The notes: generated from the sequence alone by a model not told the origin. Positions 20,170 to 54,536 are shown, counted from the stretch's first letter. The stretch is 64,000 nt of DNA from Muscardinus avellanarius (GCA_963383645.1 OY726564.1:112146040-112210039), one strand, 5' to 3'. Translations and numbers: made by a program.

Positions 20170-22387
20170 AATATTTTGTGCTGGGACTGCTCATTTCAAA
20201 TAGGGTGGGTAAGGGAAGAAAGATGAACCATTGTTAAACAAGGAAAATTTTAGTATAATGGATTAAACCCAGGTGCATTCTGACTGAGCTAGACCACTGC
20301 ACCATTCTGTGGTTTTTATATAGTTATGTACCCCATGTCAATGTGCACATGCAGCATGTCAACCGAAGTGCAGAATTGCCTGCATCTCGGTGAGCTGCCC
20401 CTAAAGACTGAACCCGCACTTTGTACATGGTACTAGCCTAGATGCTAGCACTGAGTCAGAGTGAACAACCTTATATTAATAATGCCCAGTATAGCAGCAT
20501 CAGAAAACTGCATAAATCAAGGAGTGGCTGCTAGACACAGCTGCATAGGTGGATTCATGGCTCAAGGACATGAACAGCCTTACCTTGAAATAGGATCGAA
20601 GATATCTGAGGTGTGGGCATAAAACAAATCCTCTATCTAGTATATAGCTAGCCAAGGGGATAGTGGGCTGAAGCTTTTGTACTTCATGTATTTCCAGTTC
20701 TGGAGTTTGAAGGTGAAGGCCAGCCTTGCCTTGTGAGTGAATCAAGGTTCCCTTCAGTGTTTATGGTTGCCTGGGGCCTTGGTTGCTAAGCCACCTTTCC
20801 AATCCAGCCACAGAACAAATCTAAATTCCCTTGAAGGTTGGAGATGAGGTATAATTTGCATTTAAAAGTCCTATTTCTGCTGGCTTTTTAAGTTTTGGTA
20901 TTTAACTCTTCCCTTACCCCAGTAACTTGGTATTTTCCTAGGTACTAGAACACGCATTTTCAGACAGGTCAAGTTGTGCCCAAAGTGATCAGGTCTCAAA
21001 TATCAAGACTAAAATAGCTTTGACTCCAGGTAGCCATTGGTATTTAACCTAGAAGGGAACTTTTATATTGTGTTCTATTACTCATTGTCAGCTCTAAACA
21101 GATGTTAGAAACTAGGTAGCACCCTAGATGGCCTAGATTTTAATGTCAGCCCACCCTTATGAAATTTCTAGAATTTCATAAGGGCAGGCAGGGCTAAAAA
21201 CCCTGGCATATGGGCTTTCTGGTTCTGGATTATACAAAATTATGTATAAAAATGATTATAGAAGCATTTATACAAAACTGTAAAAGCATATTTTGGGGAA
21301 TTGTACCTCAGTGCTAACATCCCCAGCCCTATTGTTTGGCCTAAGTAGCTGAGGCTGGCTGTAACCTGAACCTGTGATCCGTTTCAGCCTCCCAAGTACT
21401 GGGATTATAAACATGTGCCACCATGTCCAGTCCAGTAGTAACATTTGTTTTTTTGGGGGGTCTAGGGGTGGAACTCAGGCATTTGACTTCTGAGCCACAC
21501 CCCCAGCCCTATTTTTAATTCTTTTGAAACAGTCTCAAAGTTGCAGAGGGCCCACTTAAGTAGCTAGGCTGTCCAGAACTATGGCTGGGCTCTAGTAGTA
21601 ACATTTGTACTCCCCTTAAGATGGAGAGGTGGAGCCCATTTCATTTTCAAATAGAAACTCATCGATTATAATACCATTGAGGGAAAATGGGGATTTAAGA
21701 CTGCAAGTTAGAAAGGGAATCTCCAGGCAAAAGTCTTAAAAGAACTTAAGGCCATTCTTATTTTGTAATTACAGCTCTTAATCACAAGCTTCAGTGTTTA
21801 ATTTTGTATTTAGAAAATGATTATTCTTAAATACAATACTCAAAACTTAGCAACTTTGCTCTTTACATGTAAAGAGGCCTTTTTGTGAATGGATAATTTC
21901 TAGTTGTGCAGAACCTCAGTTTTTCTGAATACTTTTCACATCTTCACAAATACCTACTTGGTTCTGGCAGCAAGAGCCCTGAGGCAGCCAGGCCAAGCGC
22001 TGGCACTCCACATAGTAGGAAGGTAGCTAAGGGCTTATGATATTCAAGAGATATTTTTGCCTTCTGCAACTTCCTAATGCAAACAGTTGGATGAACTGAA
22101 ACCCTAGACCAACTGAATCTAGAAGCATTTCCCTACATGATGGGATTTCCTGCCCTAAATTAGCAATATCCCATCTGGATATGGAAAGCATGATAAGAAC
22201 CACTGAGCCACTAGTATTACTCCAATAAAGAGCCATCTTTTATGACAATTCTCCAAGTAACAACTGGATGAAACCGGCCATCTGTTTCCTCCTTGCCTGG
22301 GATAAATCTGCCTGAAGACACGTTTGCCATGACAAACCCAGACGTGGCTGCAGCCTTGGCAAAGCTAAGAGGGCAGAGCCGGAAAGC
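20170..22387. other. Convergent GAS5-DARS2 spacer with DARS2 3'UTR
   Basis: DARS2 3'UTR runs leftward from 22387. An ATTAAA on the minus strand (TTTAAT at 21797-21802) is a candidate polyadenylation signal, giving a 3'UTR of about 590 nt. Two minus-strand SINE fragments lie at 21300-21435 and 21448-21595. The 20190-21290 part is non-repetitive to the eye and holds no convincing frame. Confidence 0.45.
21300..21595 (-). mobile_element. Two old reverse SINE fragments
   Basis: 21300-21435 lacks most of the ID arm; 21448-21595 has GGGTCTAGGGGTGGAACTCA and a shortened B1 arm. Confidence 0.75.
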
Positions 22388-44086
<21,699 letters not shown>

Positions 44087-44719
44087 GCTGGGCCCCGGGG
44101 CGGGGCAGCCCCACTCCGCGCGGCCGGAGCTGGGCGGCAGGGACGCAGGGGGCCCCTTCAAACGCTAGTGCCCGCTCGGGTCCGGCGCCGAAGGCTTCCT
44201 CCGCAGAGCAGCCGAGAGCACGAGCGCAGACACCAGACGGTTCTGAAGGTCTCGGGGGCGCCCGCGCCGTCCGAGGCCTGGCTCCCACTGACGCAGGCCG
44301 CGGTCGGAGGCGACTGGGGGATCCGCCAGCGCGAGGCGGCAGCCAGGCCCGGGCCGCCGCTCCGCTCCCTCCTCGCCTTCTCCGAGGCTCCCGGGCGGAA
44401 CCGGAAGACAAGGAGGAATACTCGTGCAACTCCCAAACCCGGGGCCCGGCTTCAGGTGTCCAGAAAGCGGCGGGCGAGCGAAGCCCCCAAACTCCTGGGC
44501 CCGAACACACACACCAATCGGAGTTCGCGGACGGAATCGCCCTCCGACGGCTCCGGCGAGCGGCCGAGACGAAGGAGATGCGCTCAGCCAATCAGAGCAA
44601 AGGCGCCGCCGCCATCTTTACTGAGGGCGGAAGTGTTCCGGAAAGCTTCGCGCTCGAGGAAACCGGCGGCCGGCGCCCCGCCGTGTAGGCATGATGCGGA
44701 TGGCGACCGAGGCGCTCGG

Positions 44720-44953
44720 CCTTGACCTCAGTTAAGATGGCGACGCCGGTGGCTTCACGAACACGGGCGCGGGGAGGCCGCCCGCGCCGGGCCGCAGAGC
44801 GCGTCGGGAAAAGATTTTGAACGGTGGCGAGCGCCAGAGGCGGGTCTGCGCTGCTCGGCCGCGGGCTCCCCGGTCCCGGGGGCTCGGGTGGGCCGGGAGC
44901 CGCGGGACGCGCCGCCCCGTCCGTGGGAGGGAGGGTCGCGGAGCCGGCGGCAG
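44720..44953 (+). other. CENPL: CENPL noncoding first exon (probable)
   Basis: Sequence downstream of the AAGATGGCG motif ends in a strong plus-strand donor CGGCAG|GTAAGCG, exon edge 44953. A second donor-like site, GAGCTG|GTAAGATG, lies at about 45126. Either could splice to the coding exon acceptor at 46344. The 5' end is not defined. Confidence 0.55.
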
Positions 44954-45304
44954 GTAAGCGCGGCGCCCCGGGCGGAGGCGGCCCCGCGGGCTGGAAGCCG
45001 GCCTCGGGCGCGGCGGGCTGCGCGGCCCCCGCCCTCTGTCACCGCGGCCCCGCCGCTCTGGAGCCGGCCTCGGAGGATGCGGCGTCAGCGCGGAGCGGGC
45101 GGCGGCGCCGGCGCGGCGGCGAGCTGGTAAGATGCTGTGCGGGTCTGCGGCGGCCGCGCCTCCCGCCCGCCCGGCCCGGGCTGGCGAGGGTCCTTGGGTT
45201 AACCACAGGAGAAACAACCGAGGTGGCTATATTGAAGTTTAGAATAGTTCTGCGGCGGCATCTCACCGTCATCGTCACTGTTGTCATCATTGTTATTATT
45301 ACTA

Positions 45305-46020
45305 TTTGTGGCACCGGGATTGAACCCAGGGGCACTCTACCTCCTAACTACACCCACACCCCATTTCATTTTTTATTTTGAAACAGGATCTCACTGAGTT
45401 GCTGAGGGTCACCCTAAGTTGCTGAGACTGGCCTTAAACCTGCAAATCCTCCTGTCTCAGTCTCCCAAGTATTAAGATTACATGCATACATACACTGGTT
45501 GTTGTGGTTGTTGTTGTTGTTGTTAATTTGAGGTACTGGGGATTGAACCCCGTGGCATTCTACCTCTGAAATAATAACCCCAACCCTTTTTTATTTTTTG
45601 CAGTACCGGGGATGGAACCCAGGGGCATTCTGTCTCCATGCCATATGCCCCAGCCCGATTTTATATTCTTTATTTTGAAACAAGGTGTCACTAAGTTGCC
45701 GAGGGCTTCACTAAGTAGCTGAGGCTGTCCATGAACCTGTATCCTCCTGTCTCAGCCTCCAAGTACTGGGATTACAAGCATGTACCACCACACCTGGTTA
45801 CCCCAGCCCGTAACAACAACAAGAACAACAACAGCTCAGCCGGGTGTGCTGATGCACACTTGTAATCCCAGTACTTGAAAGGCTGAGGCAAGAGGATCAC
45901 AGGTTTGAAGCTAGCCTCAGCAATTTAGTAAGAACTTGTTTTAAAATAAAAAAATAAAGATAGGGTTGGGGGTATAATTCAGAGTTAGAATGCTCCTGGA
46001 TTCAGTCCCCAATACCAAAA
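45305..46020. mobile_element. SINE group in CENPL 5' intron
   Basis: 45305-45490 (-), ID piece 45530-45590 (-), 45591-45805 (-) and 45838-46020 (+), with short GTT/CAA runs between. Confidence 0.83.
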
Positions 46021-46347
46021 ACCAGAATGACGGTATAGACACTGTAAGCATTTAAGTTAACTTAGAAAAATTTATATGAATTTGAAAATGGGCCAGCTAA
46101 TATTTGGAAAGAAAAGAGTTTAATTTTGAACACACTGCATTTCAGGTGTCTGTAAGGTATTCATAAACGTGGGCTGTAACCAGTGAGGAATACTGGACTT
46201 TGTGGAATAGGCTAGGTAGGAGGGGGCAGGAAAGAGGGAAAGAGAGAATTCCTTCATAGTAAGGAGAGGTGTCTGGGGAACTGAGCATGAGTTCACTTGT
46301 AATATTTAGAATTCTTTTGTTGTTGTTGTTATTGTTTTAAATAGACC

Positions 46348-49300
46348 ATGGATCCTTATTATACACCAGGATCAAAACCACAGTTGACTCCGGAACAAAG
46401 CGCATCCTCGAGTCTTAAAGATTACCTTGTAGGTGTCACCCCGCTGCAGAAACGACTGGAATCGGTCAGGAAGCAGGCTTCACTTGTGCCCAGCCCACCT
46501 CGAAGGAAAATCCCCCAGTGTTCAGAGCTACAGGTGCGCTTTGTGCTCCGTTGGTTGGCCAGTAATTGAGACTACCTGAACAGAACATGTCTGTGCTTGT
46601 TACTATTTAAAATATTTGTAGTTTAGGCTGGGCGTGGTGGTGCACACTTGTAATCCCAGCATTCGGGAGGCTAAGACCGGAGGATCGTGGTTCTCGGACA
46701 GCCTCAGCTACTTAGTGAGGCCCTCTGGAATTCAGTGAGACCCAGTTTCAAAATAAAGAACAACAACAACAAAAAATAGGGCAGAGGGTATAGCTCAGAG
46801 GTCGAATGCCCCTGGGTTCCATCTCCAGACCCGCAAAAAAACAAAAAAACAAAAAAACAAAAAAAAACTAGTGCTGGCAGTGAAAGTGACAGTTCTTAAC
46901 CTAAAAGCAGGAATTGCATATAAACTAAAGATTGGAATGTACAGTTCAGTGCTTCCTCATCTTTACAGTAATTTTGCTATATATTTTTAAAATTATAAAG
47001 AAAAGGTGTGTAACTGTTTCAATGAATGCTTTAGTCTGGACACATATTTTTCTTAGGCAGATCTTTGTACTGAAAGTTCCAAAAAATAGTTGGACCTATG
47101 AGACTATGTCATAATGCATAGGTTCTGTGGAAAATTTCAACTCAGTAGGAAATTAGGAGCCTATTGGGGGAAATATGTGAAACCCTAAACAGTTTTCAGT
47201 GATACCAATACAAATAAAGTGTTTTGGATGGTATTTGTAGTTATAATACAGCATAGCAAAACATACTCTCCATTATCTTTTTATTTGATTTGTTTAAACT
47301 AAGCATTGTGTCAGAATGGTTTTGCTAGAAATTTTCAATTAGTTAGTGCTAATCAAATTATGTACTTCCAGAATACTTATCCTCAGACTCTATAATTTGA
47401 GGTTTCTAAAAGTAGAACATAAGTGTTCATCCATCAGATATTTATTGAAAGCTTATAATAAATGGCTTTATTCTGGTTACTAGAATGAACAGAATAGCCA
47501 GAATCTCTGCCTTCATCAAGCTCCCAGACTAGTGGGGAAGACAGACGATTCAGGTCAGGCACGCTGGGCGTGGTGGTGCGCGCCTGGACTCCCACTCTTT
47601 GGAGGCTGAAACGGGAGGATTGCAGGTTGGCGGCCAGCCTCAGCAAGTACTGAAGCCCTCCCCGGCTAGTGAGACCCTGTTTCAAAATAAAGAATTAAAT
47701 AGGGCTGGGGTATAGCTCAGGGGTGGAATGCTCAAAATGAGCCAGAATGCTTATTAGAGGTATAAATCAGTTAAATGTATAATGTCAGGTCTTAAGTGCT
47801 GGGGGGAAAACTACAGCGGGTCAGGAGGTGCGTGTGACCAGGTGGGAGCAAGGGGCTGCTCCTGTAGATGGCGGCCTCCAGTGACGGCCGGGCCCGGAGG
47901 CGAAGGACCAGGCGTGGGCGCCCAGGGAGGAGCGTTCCCAGAGGGCAGGGCGCAGGTAGGAAACCTGCCGGAGGGTCTGCCAAAAGTCCCACAAACTCAG
48001 TCCAGGTTTGCTCTTGGGGAGTGCAAAGATCAGGTACCCAGTAATCGATTTGTATGAAATACTTAAAACACTGTGATTAATTCTTCTCACAAAGGTTTCT
48101 TTTCCTAAACGTCTTTTGTCTTGATTTTTTTTTTTTTTCAGGAAGATGTTGATCCTCATAAGGTTGCTTTCCTCCTGCATAAACAGTGGACTTTGTATAG
48201 TTTAACTCCCATGTACAAATTCTCCTATACTAATCTCAAGGAATATTCTAGACTTTTGAGTGCATTTATTGTTGCGGAAAAGCAAAAAGGAATTGCTGTG
48301 GGAGTGGGAGAAGACTTCGGCATCCAAGTGACTTTCACTACTCTCCTGGGAATGAAAGGGACGCCGAGGGACCCGGAGGCGCTTCTCGTCCAAGTACAGT
48401 GCACAAGCAATACTTGCTCCGGGGGGAAGAGACACTGCATCTTCTCTTTTCTTGGTTTCCTTCTTTTCTTCCTCTCTCTCTCTCTCTCTCTCTTTTTCTG
48501 GTTCGGAGGATTGACTCCAGGGCCTTGCACATGCTAGACAAGTGCTTTGCCATTGCTGGATCCCCAGCCCTTTTTATTTTGTTTCGAGGCAGGTGTCGCT
48601 GAGTTGCCCAGGATAGCCTCTAGCGTGCAATTCTGTCTCAGCCTCCCTACGTGTTGGAATTATAGGCCTGTACCACCACGCATGGCTGAATTTTCTTAGT
48701 CTGAAAATTGTTGTGATAATTTCTTACTGTTTTTACATACTTAAGTTTGTGATTTTAATTTTTTGTGGCATTAGGGATTGAACCCAGGGGCATTCTACCA
48801 CTGAGCTCCACCCGCAGCCCATTTTATTTTTATTTGGAAACAAGGCCTTGCTAAGTCGCTGAGGCTGGCCCTCTAAGTTGCCATGCCCAGCTTCAGATCT
48901 TATTTCTAATGTGCTCGTTAATTTTGAGGAGATAATATTTAGGAGTGAATGTACATTTGGACTTAATAAACCTGCTTTACTTTTCTTTGTAGATTCTGTC
49001 AAAAGCTCCATTGCCGTCTGAGGACCGAGAAGGGAAAGTGTTATGGACTGGTTGGTTCTGCTGTGCTTTTGGAGATAATCTGCTGGAGACTGTTTCAGAA
49101 GATTTCACCTGCCTCCCCTTATTCCTTGCAAATGGAGCAGAGTCTAATACAGCCATAGTTGGAACTTGGTTTCAGAAAACCTTTGACTGTTGTTTCAGTC
49201 CTTTGGCCATCAGCGCATTCAATCTCTCCTGGATGGCCGCCATGTGGACTGCATGTCAGCTGGACCGTTACATGGCTACTACTGAATTTCTTTGGTCTGT

Positions 49301-52300
49301 ACCCTGTAGGCCTCAAAGCCTGGACATTTCTTATGCAATACATCCAGAGGATGCCAAGGCTCTGTGGGACAGTGTCCACAAAACACCTGGGGAAGTCACA
49401 CAGGAGGAAGTTGACTTATTTATGGACTGCCTTTATTCACATTTCTATCGGCATTTTAGAATTCACTTATCTGCCACAAGACTGGTTCGTGTTTCAACCT
49501 CTGTAGCTTCTGCACATACTGATGGAAAAATAAAGGTAGGTCTGAACAAATCTAGTTAAGTGACTTTTCTTATTGTTGCCAAACTGTATGGTAGAAGAAA
49601 CATGTTCTTCACATGAAGAAACACATTTGAATGATGCTAATTCCAGATGGTGGAGAGACATTTAATCATTTCTTCTTTTTTTTTTTTTTTTGGTGGTCCT
49701 GGGGTTCCTGGAAGCCCTTCTACCTCCGGGCTACACTCCCAGACCTATTTTTACATTTTTATTTGGAAACAGGGTCTTCTAAGGCAGGCGCGGCTGGCTT
49801 CGAACCTGCGCGATCCTCCTGTCTCTGCCTCCCTAGCGCGGGGATTACAAGCGTGCGCCACCACGCCTGGCTATTTAATCATTTTTTATGTGATGGAAAC
49901 TTTAGACTCTTCTAGTTATTTTGAAATCTATAATAAATTATTGTAGTTGTCCTACGGACTATCAAATACTAGAACCAATTTTCCCAGTTGTATTTTAGTA
50001 TCTATGACCTCTTTTCTCCTTAGCCCTCTTCCTTCTCCCTGCCTGCCCTCTGGTGACCACTATTCTATTCTCTTCTATGAGATCAACCTTTTAGGCTTCC
50101 ACAAATGAATGAGAACTTGTCATACTTGTCTTTCTATACCTAGTAAACCTTAATCCTAATTTGTAGAACAACTCTGCAGTTGTCTGTGTGCATTCCTGAA
50201 GACTGAACTTTGAAGCATTTTACCATTGAGCTACATCTGAGCTCTTTGATTGACTTACATATTTATTTATTTATGGTGCTGGAGATTGAACCCAGGAGCA
50301 TTCTACCTCCAGCTACTTCTCCAGCCCTGTTTTATTTTTATTTGGAAACATGCTAAATTGCTGAGAACCTTGCTAAGTTGCGGAGGCTGCTTTCAACCTG
50401 CAATCCTCCCATCTCAGCCTCCCAAGTACTTGGATTACAGGTCTGTGCTACCATGCCTGGCTTTTTAAAATTTTTTATTTTGAGACAGACAGGTTCTTTA
50501 AATTGCCCAGGCCAGCCTCACACTTGTGATCCTCCTGCCTCAGCCTCACAAGTAGCTGGGATTATTACAGCCAAGCGCTGCTGTGTTCTGCTTAGGGGTT
50601 TTTGTTCATATTTTACAAAATAAGGAAACTGAGGCCAAGATAAGTTTAAGTGATACATGGAAGATAGCAAGAAGAATCAGGAGTTGAACTCTTACTTCTT
50701 AGGGTCCATGAGCATCCCGTCTGAAACTCTTGTTTTATAAGCCGGAGGTCACAAGGCCATGGTAGGCTGGGAAATCGTTTTGGTAGGAAGAGATCACTGT
50801 TCGCTGGGCGTGGTAGCGCACGCTTGTAATCCCAGCACTTGGGAGGCTGACCAGGAGGATCACAGGTTGGAAGCCAGCCTCAGCTACTGAGTGAGGCCCT
50901 CCGCAACTCAGTGAGACCCTGTTTCAAAATAAAGAATAAAAAATAGGGCTGGGAGTGTAGCTTGGAGGTAGAATGCCCCTGGGTTCCATCCCCAGTACCA
51001 CAAAAACAAAACAAACAAACAAAAAGAAGAGATCACATTATAAAACTGAACAAAACTACAGAAAAAGGGAAGAAATAGAAACTATAATTCCATTATATTT
51101 CAAGAACATTGTGTTCAAACTTATTTTGACAACTTGTAACACTTCGTTAATACTGGTCCTTGGGCCTGTGACCCACAATTGATTTAGTATGGAGATCATC
51201 ACTAATTGTAAATAATAAATCATTAATCTATCAATTAATAATATTTTATTAATGATATTTTAAACTACAGTAGAAAAAAATCTGGCCATGGAAGAAAGGG
51301 ATCCAAAGACTTAAGTATTTTTATCTATTTTGATTTTTGTTAGCTTTCGCCGTAAAGCATTCATTAGTGGTAACGAGGTGGAAATCTTTGCTGTAGGAGA
51401 ATTGAAATATTTAAAGATGGTTAATATATATATATATAATTTTTTTTTTTTTTTTTTTTTTGGTGGTACTGGGGGTGGAACCCCGGGGCTTTCTACCTCC
51501 GGACTATACTCCCAGACCTTTTTTATATTTTATTTGGAAACAGGATCTCAGTTGCTGAGAGCCTCACTCAGTAGCTGACAATGGCTTCGAACCCGCGTGA
51601 GCCTCCTGTCTCAGCCTCCCAAGCGCGGGGATTACAAGCGTGCGCCACCACGCCCGGCTGGATGGTTAATATTTTAAATTTTAATTTTCTATCATTTGTG
51701 TGGCTCGATACGGAAATGTTTTGTAATTTAGCTTCATTATTAAGATCCAGTCCTTGGCAGCATAGTTTAGATGATATTGTTTAGTACTATTTGCTGCATG
51801 TTACCAACAAAACCTTTTGAAGGAACCCACAGGTCCTGATATTGACACATTTCTGAGGCTCTCTGAGCGTCAAAGCAAGTGCTGTAGCAATACCTGTGTA
51901 GACTGGGATGTTCCAGGCTGATTCCAACCAGGAAAATACCAGCTCTATGTACTGAAACTATGACTTGGTGTGTTTACCCGGCCCGCTGGGTCACCGCTTG
52001 GGAGGTGTGTTGTCCCAATAACTGGCAGCATGGCAGACCTGCAGTGCACCTTACAATATTAAAGCAAGGTTTTCATTCTAAAACAGAATAAAACTGTTAA
52101 ATAAAAGAATAGAAACTATAAAAATGAGAGTATATTACATGTGCTAAGCTTAATGTACTAAATCTAGAAATTAGAGCAATGTCACGATTATTCAAATATC
52201 AAACTGCTTCATTGTAATTATGCTATTTTAAATGTCTTCTTCCTCTTTCTCTCTCTCTTTTTAATCAGATTCTGTGTCATAAATACCTTATTGGTGTGTT

Positions 52301-52340
52301 GGCCTATTTGACAGAACTGGCAATTTTTCAAATTGAATGA
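46348..52340 (+). CDS. CENPL: CENPL, centromere protein L (4 coding exons, 350 aa)
   Basis: Subunit of the constitutive centromere-associated network that pairs with CENP-N and takes part in reading CENP-A nucleosomes at the inner kinetochore. Coding exons 46348-46533, 48142-48393, 48993-49535 and 52269-52340 all join in phase 0 (1053 nt, 350 aa; human 344 from memory). Recognisable segments are TPLQKRLESVRKQASLVPSP near residue 31, HKQWTLYSLTPMYKFSYTNL in exon 2, KVLWTGWFCCAFGDNLLETV and FNLSWMAAMWTACQLDRYMA in exon 3, and the C-terminal YLIGVLAYLTELAIFQIE. The first coding exon starts three bases before the ATG. The N-terminus (residues 1-28) is six residues longer than human and poorly conserved. 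The exon 2 acceptor has a run of fourteen T. Confidence 0.97.
46626..46867 (+). mobile_element. SINE just after CENPL first coding exon
   Basis: GGCTGGGCGTGGTGGTGCAC left arm, CAA repeats in linker and A-rich tail; 92 nt past the donor. Confidence 0.9.
47430..47990 (+). mobile_element. Ancient LINE-like repeat remnant split by a SINE
   Basis: CATCAGATATTTATTGAAAG, then GAATCTCTGCCTTCATCAAG and CCAGACTAGTGGGGAAGACA, fit the same family as the element at 53390. The SINE at 47565-47733 separates this from AAGTGCTGGGGGGAAAACTA. It lies in CENPL intron 1 between coding exons 1 and 2. Confidence 0.5.
47565..47733 (+). mobile_element. SINE inserted in an ancient LINE-like repeat
   Basis: GCTGGGCGTGGTGGTGCGCG to GCTCAGGGGTGGAATGCTC; the right arm is shortened. 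Confidence 0.83.
48472..48897 (-). mobile_element. (CT)n tract with reverse ID-B1 SINE and a partial SINE
   Basis: (CT)11 at 48472-48493, ID-B1 unit 48500-48690 whose ID arm has the full CAAGGCCCTGGAGTCAATCC box, then 48757-48897. They follow CENPL coding exon 2 by about 80 nt. Confidence 0.82.
49672..49872 (-). mobile_element. Young SINE in CENPL intron
   Basis: ATTTAATCATTT at 49660-49671 and 49873-49884; CG-rich subfamily (CCTAGCGCGGGGATTACAAG). Confidence 0.93.
50185..50575 (-). mobile_element. Old reverse SINEs
   Basis: ID-like 50185-50240, dimer 50262-50463, and B1-only piece 50470-50575. Confidence 0.78.
50802..51024 (+). mobile_element. SINE (B1/ID dimer)
   Basis: GCTGGGCGTGGTAGCGCACG to GGTTCCATCCCCAGTACCAC with an AAAC-type tail. 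Confidence 0.9.
51439..51660 (-). mobile_element. Young SINE with perfect 12-base duplication
   Basis: GATGGTTAATAT at 51416-51427 and 51661-51672; the element is nearly identical to those at 1005 and 9815. Confidence 0.93.
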
Positions 52341-52840
52341 GGCCTGTGTGGACTGTAAGTTATGGATACGTACTCTCTTCTCATTGGTTATGTGCTTAGT
52401 TGCTATGCTGAGAGGAACTGCAGAAGTAGGCGCCTATTTCTGCATCCGTTTTCACACAGCACCTTTGGAGTTGCCCGGATGGAAGCCAAGAAGGTTCTAG
52501 AAGAACAAGTGCTGGGGTCGGAGCGAGCCATAGCTCGTGTGCTGGTTGTGATGATTTGAGATGTCTCTAGAAAAGTGCTGGGTTGTTAAGTTTCTGGTCA
52601 TCTTTTGAAAAAAATATATTTTAAAAATCAAACTTTCAGGATACAAATGAGATGTATCTAATTTGGGTATTTCGGGTTTTAGTCTTTAAAACCTGTAATC
52701 CCTTTAAAGCATTTTAGGCTTGTATTCAGAGGGAACTTTTGTCGTCTTCTAAAGACATTTTCCTAACATTATTTTGCTATGGATAACTGGTTGTCAGAAT
52801 TCCCTCAAAAAGAAAATAAAAACGAATGGACTTTTATCTA
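52341..52840 (+). other. CENPL: CENPL 3'UTR with AATAAA at 52815-52820
   Basis: About 490 nt of AT-rich single-copy sequence after the TGA at 52338-52340, ending at AATAAA 52815-52820 (AGAAAATAAAAACG). Cleavage is expected near 52835; the end was not verified by transcript data. Confidence 0.65.
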
Positions 52841-53044
52841 GCACTAATATGCTTCTGTTTTTAATACTGTTCACTTCTTATTATAATGTTGAATTAAATG
52901 TTTACTTTAAAATGAAGCAGTTTGTTTCTTAGTGTTTTAATGACACCTTTTAGTGCCTCAGTTGTGGAAGAATTAGGCTTTTTTCTAGCATAAAGACTAT
53001 AAAACCAGTAGTCATATGGAAATGCTAAGATACAGAGTTGAACA

Positions 53045-53150
53045 GCACCTGCGAGCTCCTTTGAGGGCAGAGAAATCTTGGTTAGCTTTTGTGTCCCTGG
53101 TTTAGCATAGCACTTGATAGATACCTGTTGATGAAATGAATTTTAATCAA
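53045..53150 (+). mobile_element. Short L2/MIR-like tail
   Basis: GAGCTCCTTTGAGGGCAGAG followed by TAGCATAGCACTTGATAGAT and GTTGATGAAATGAATTTTAA, a diverged L2/MIR end just downstream of CENPL. Confidence 0.45.
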
Positions 53151-53389
53151 CTTTCCTTTTAAAGATGGAAACTGAGATCCATGATGTTTTATATCTGAAT
53201 TTCTTCTTTTTGTTTATTGAGTGTGAGATCTTGTCTTACTTTAGACAAGAAACAGTGTTTTTTAAAGTCTGGTTTGAAGGAAATTAACTTTAATAGGTTC
53301 CCATTCTAAAAACAAAGATTAATATGGGTAGGAGTATTTCAGATAAACTACAAACAGCAGATATAGTGGGAAGGAAGCGTGGATTTTGG

Positions 53390-54525
53390 AGCCAGATATT
53401 CATTCCTTTGGCTGATACTTAGCTCCTCCTGTGTGCTTAGTTAGTTGCTGATTAGGTAATAGACACAAAGACCAGAAGAGGTCTGTCTTCTGGAACTTAC
53501 AGTCCAGTGAAGAAGGCAGAAGATAAATTCACTTCAGGGGAGACAGATGCTAGGAAGAAAGTCAGACAGTCCAACAGGAAACAGTAAGACGGTGGGACCT
53601 ACTTTGCCAACACATTCAGAGAAGGTCCCTCTGAGGAAAGGACGTTGGGCCGAGTCCTGAAGGAACAGGAAGCAGCCAGGGGACCACCCTGGGAGGGCGA
53701 GCCAGGCAGGTGGAAGGGGAAGGAGCGGGCAGATTAAGGACTGAGTCTGTGGCCTGGGGATGGTGAGAGGGGGCTAGGAAGCCAGGGCCTGGAAGCCGAT
53801 GAGGTCGAGCAGAGCGGCTGCATCCTTGAACCTATCGCCCATTTCTAGCCGAGGCGCCTGGCTGCCCAAAGTAGAGAGGATGTTTTCCAGCCTTCGTTAT
53901 AGGTAGCTATCGTCATGTGTGTAAGTTCTGACCCTGGGATGTAAATGGAACTGTCACAGCGTCTAAGAAGTTTTCTTAAAAAATAAAGATGGCATGGGAC
54001 TGTGGGGATGTAGCTCGGGGTCAAGCACGTGCCTAGCGCGGGAGCCCTGGGTTCAACCCTGGCACCACGGCAGAAGCAACAAAAGCAGCTGGCTTGTGCT
54101 CCTCGGCCCTTTGGCTCGTCTATACTAAGTGCAACATGGAAGAAATGGCTGGTGTTCCAGGCCCAGTAGGACCTGGGGCTGCAGGCGGAGCTCAGCCTCG
54201 AGGAGCTTGTCCTGACTCCTCTCAATACCAGTGCCTGATTGAGCAGCCTTCTTCCAGACTTCGCTGTCAGAGAAGTAAACCTCTCTGTGGAAGCTCTTGG
54301 TACTTGGCGCCTCTGTGGCTCATAGCTGACCCGATTCTAACTTGATAAAGAGGAAAAATCTGCGTGGTCTCGGGTTTTACAGGTACTGTGGAGAGAGTGC
54401 TTTTATTCCAAATGCAATGGGAAGCTACTGATGGACTAAACAGGAGAGGTGCGACCCAGTTTGTATTGTATTAGATATGAGGGAGAATGAGTTGTGGGTG
54501 GACAAAAGTGGAAAAAGGAAACAGT
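53390..54525 (+). mobile_element. Ancient LINE-like repeat remnant (L2/L3 type)
   Basis: Diverged copy of the common mammalian repeat with the order: last-in-list phrases TCTGGAACTTACAGTCCAGT, GTCCTGAAGGAACAGGAAG, then AAATGCAATGGGAAGCTACTG near 54415. The middle is broken by unrelated sequence and an ID element at 54003. The family name is from memory and uncertain. Confidence 0.5.
54003..54075 (+). mobile_element. Stand-alone ID element (tRNA-Ala derived)
   Basis: GGGGATGTAGCTCGGGGTCA (A box) and GGGTTCAACCC (B box) in tRNA spacing; the loop GCACGTGCCTAGCGCGGGAG is typical of ID. Not a functional tRNA: no cloverleaf and a poly-purine tail. Confidence 0.75.
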
Positions 54526-54536
54526 TAAAACTCCTT

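Noticed and set aside
54003..54075. tRNA-Ala-like sequence
   Set aside because: Box A/B order fits an ID SINE and acceptor and anticodon stems do not pair; the same applies to the many ID arms elsewhere.
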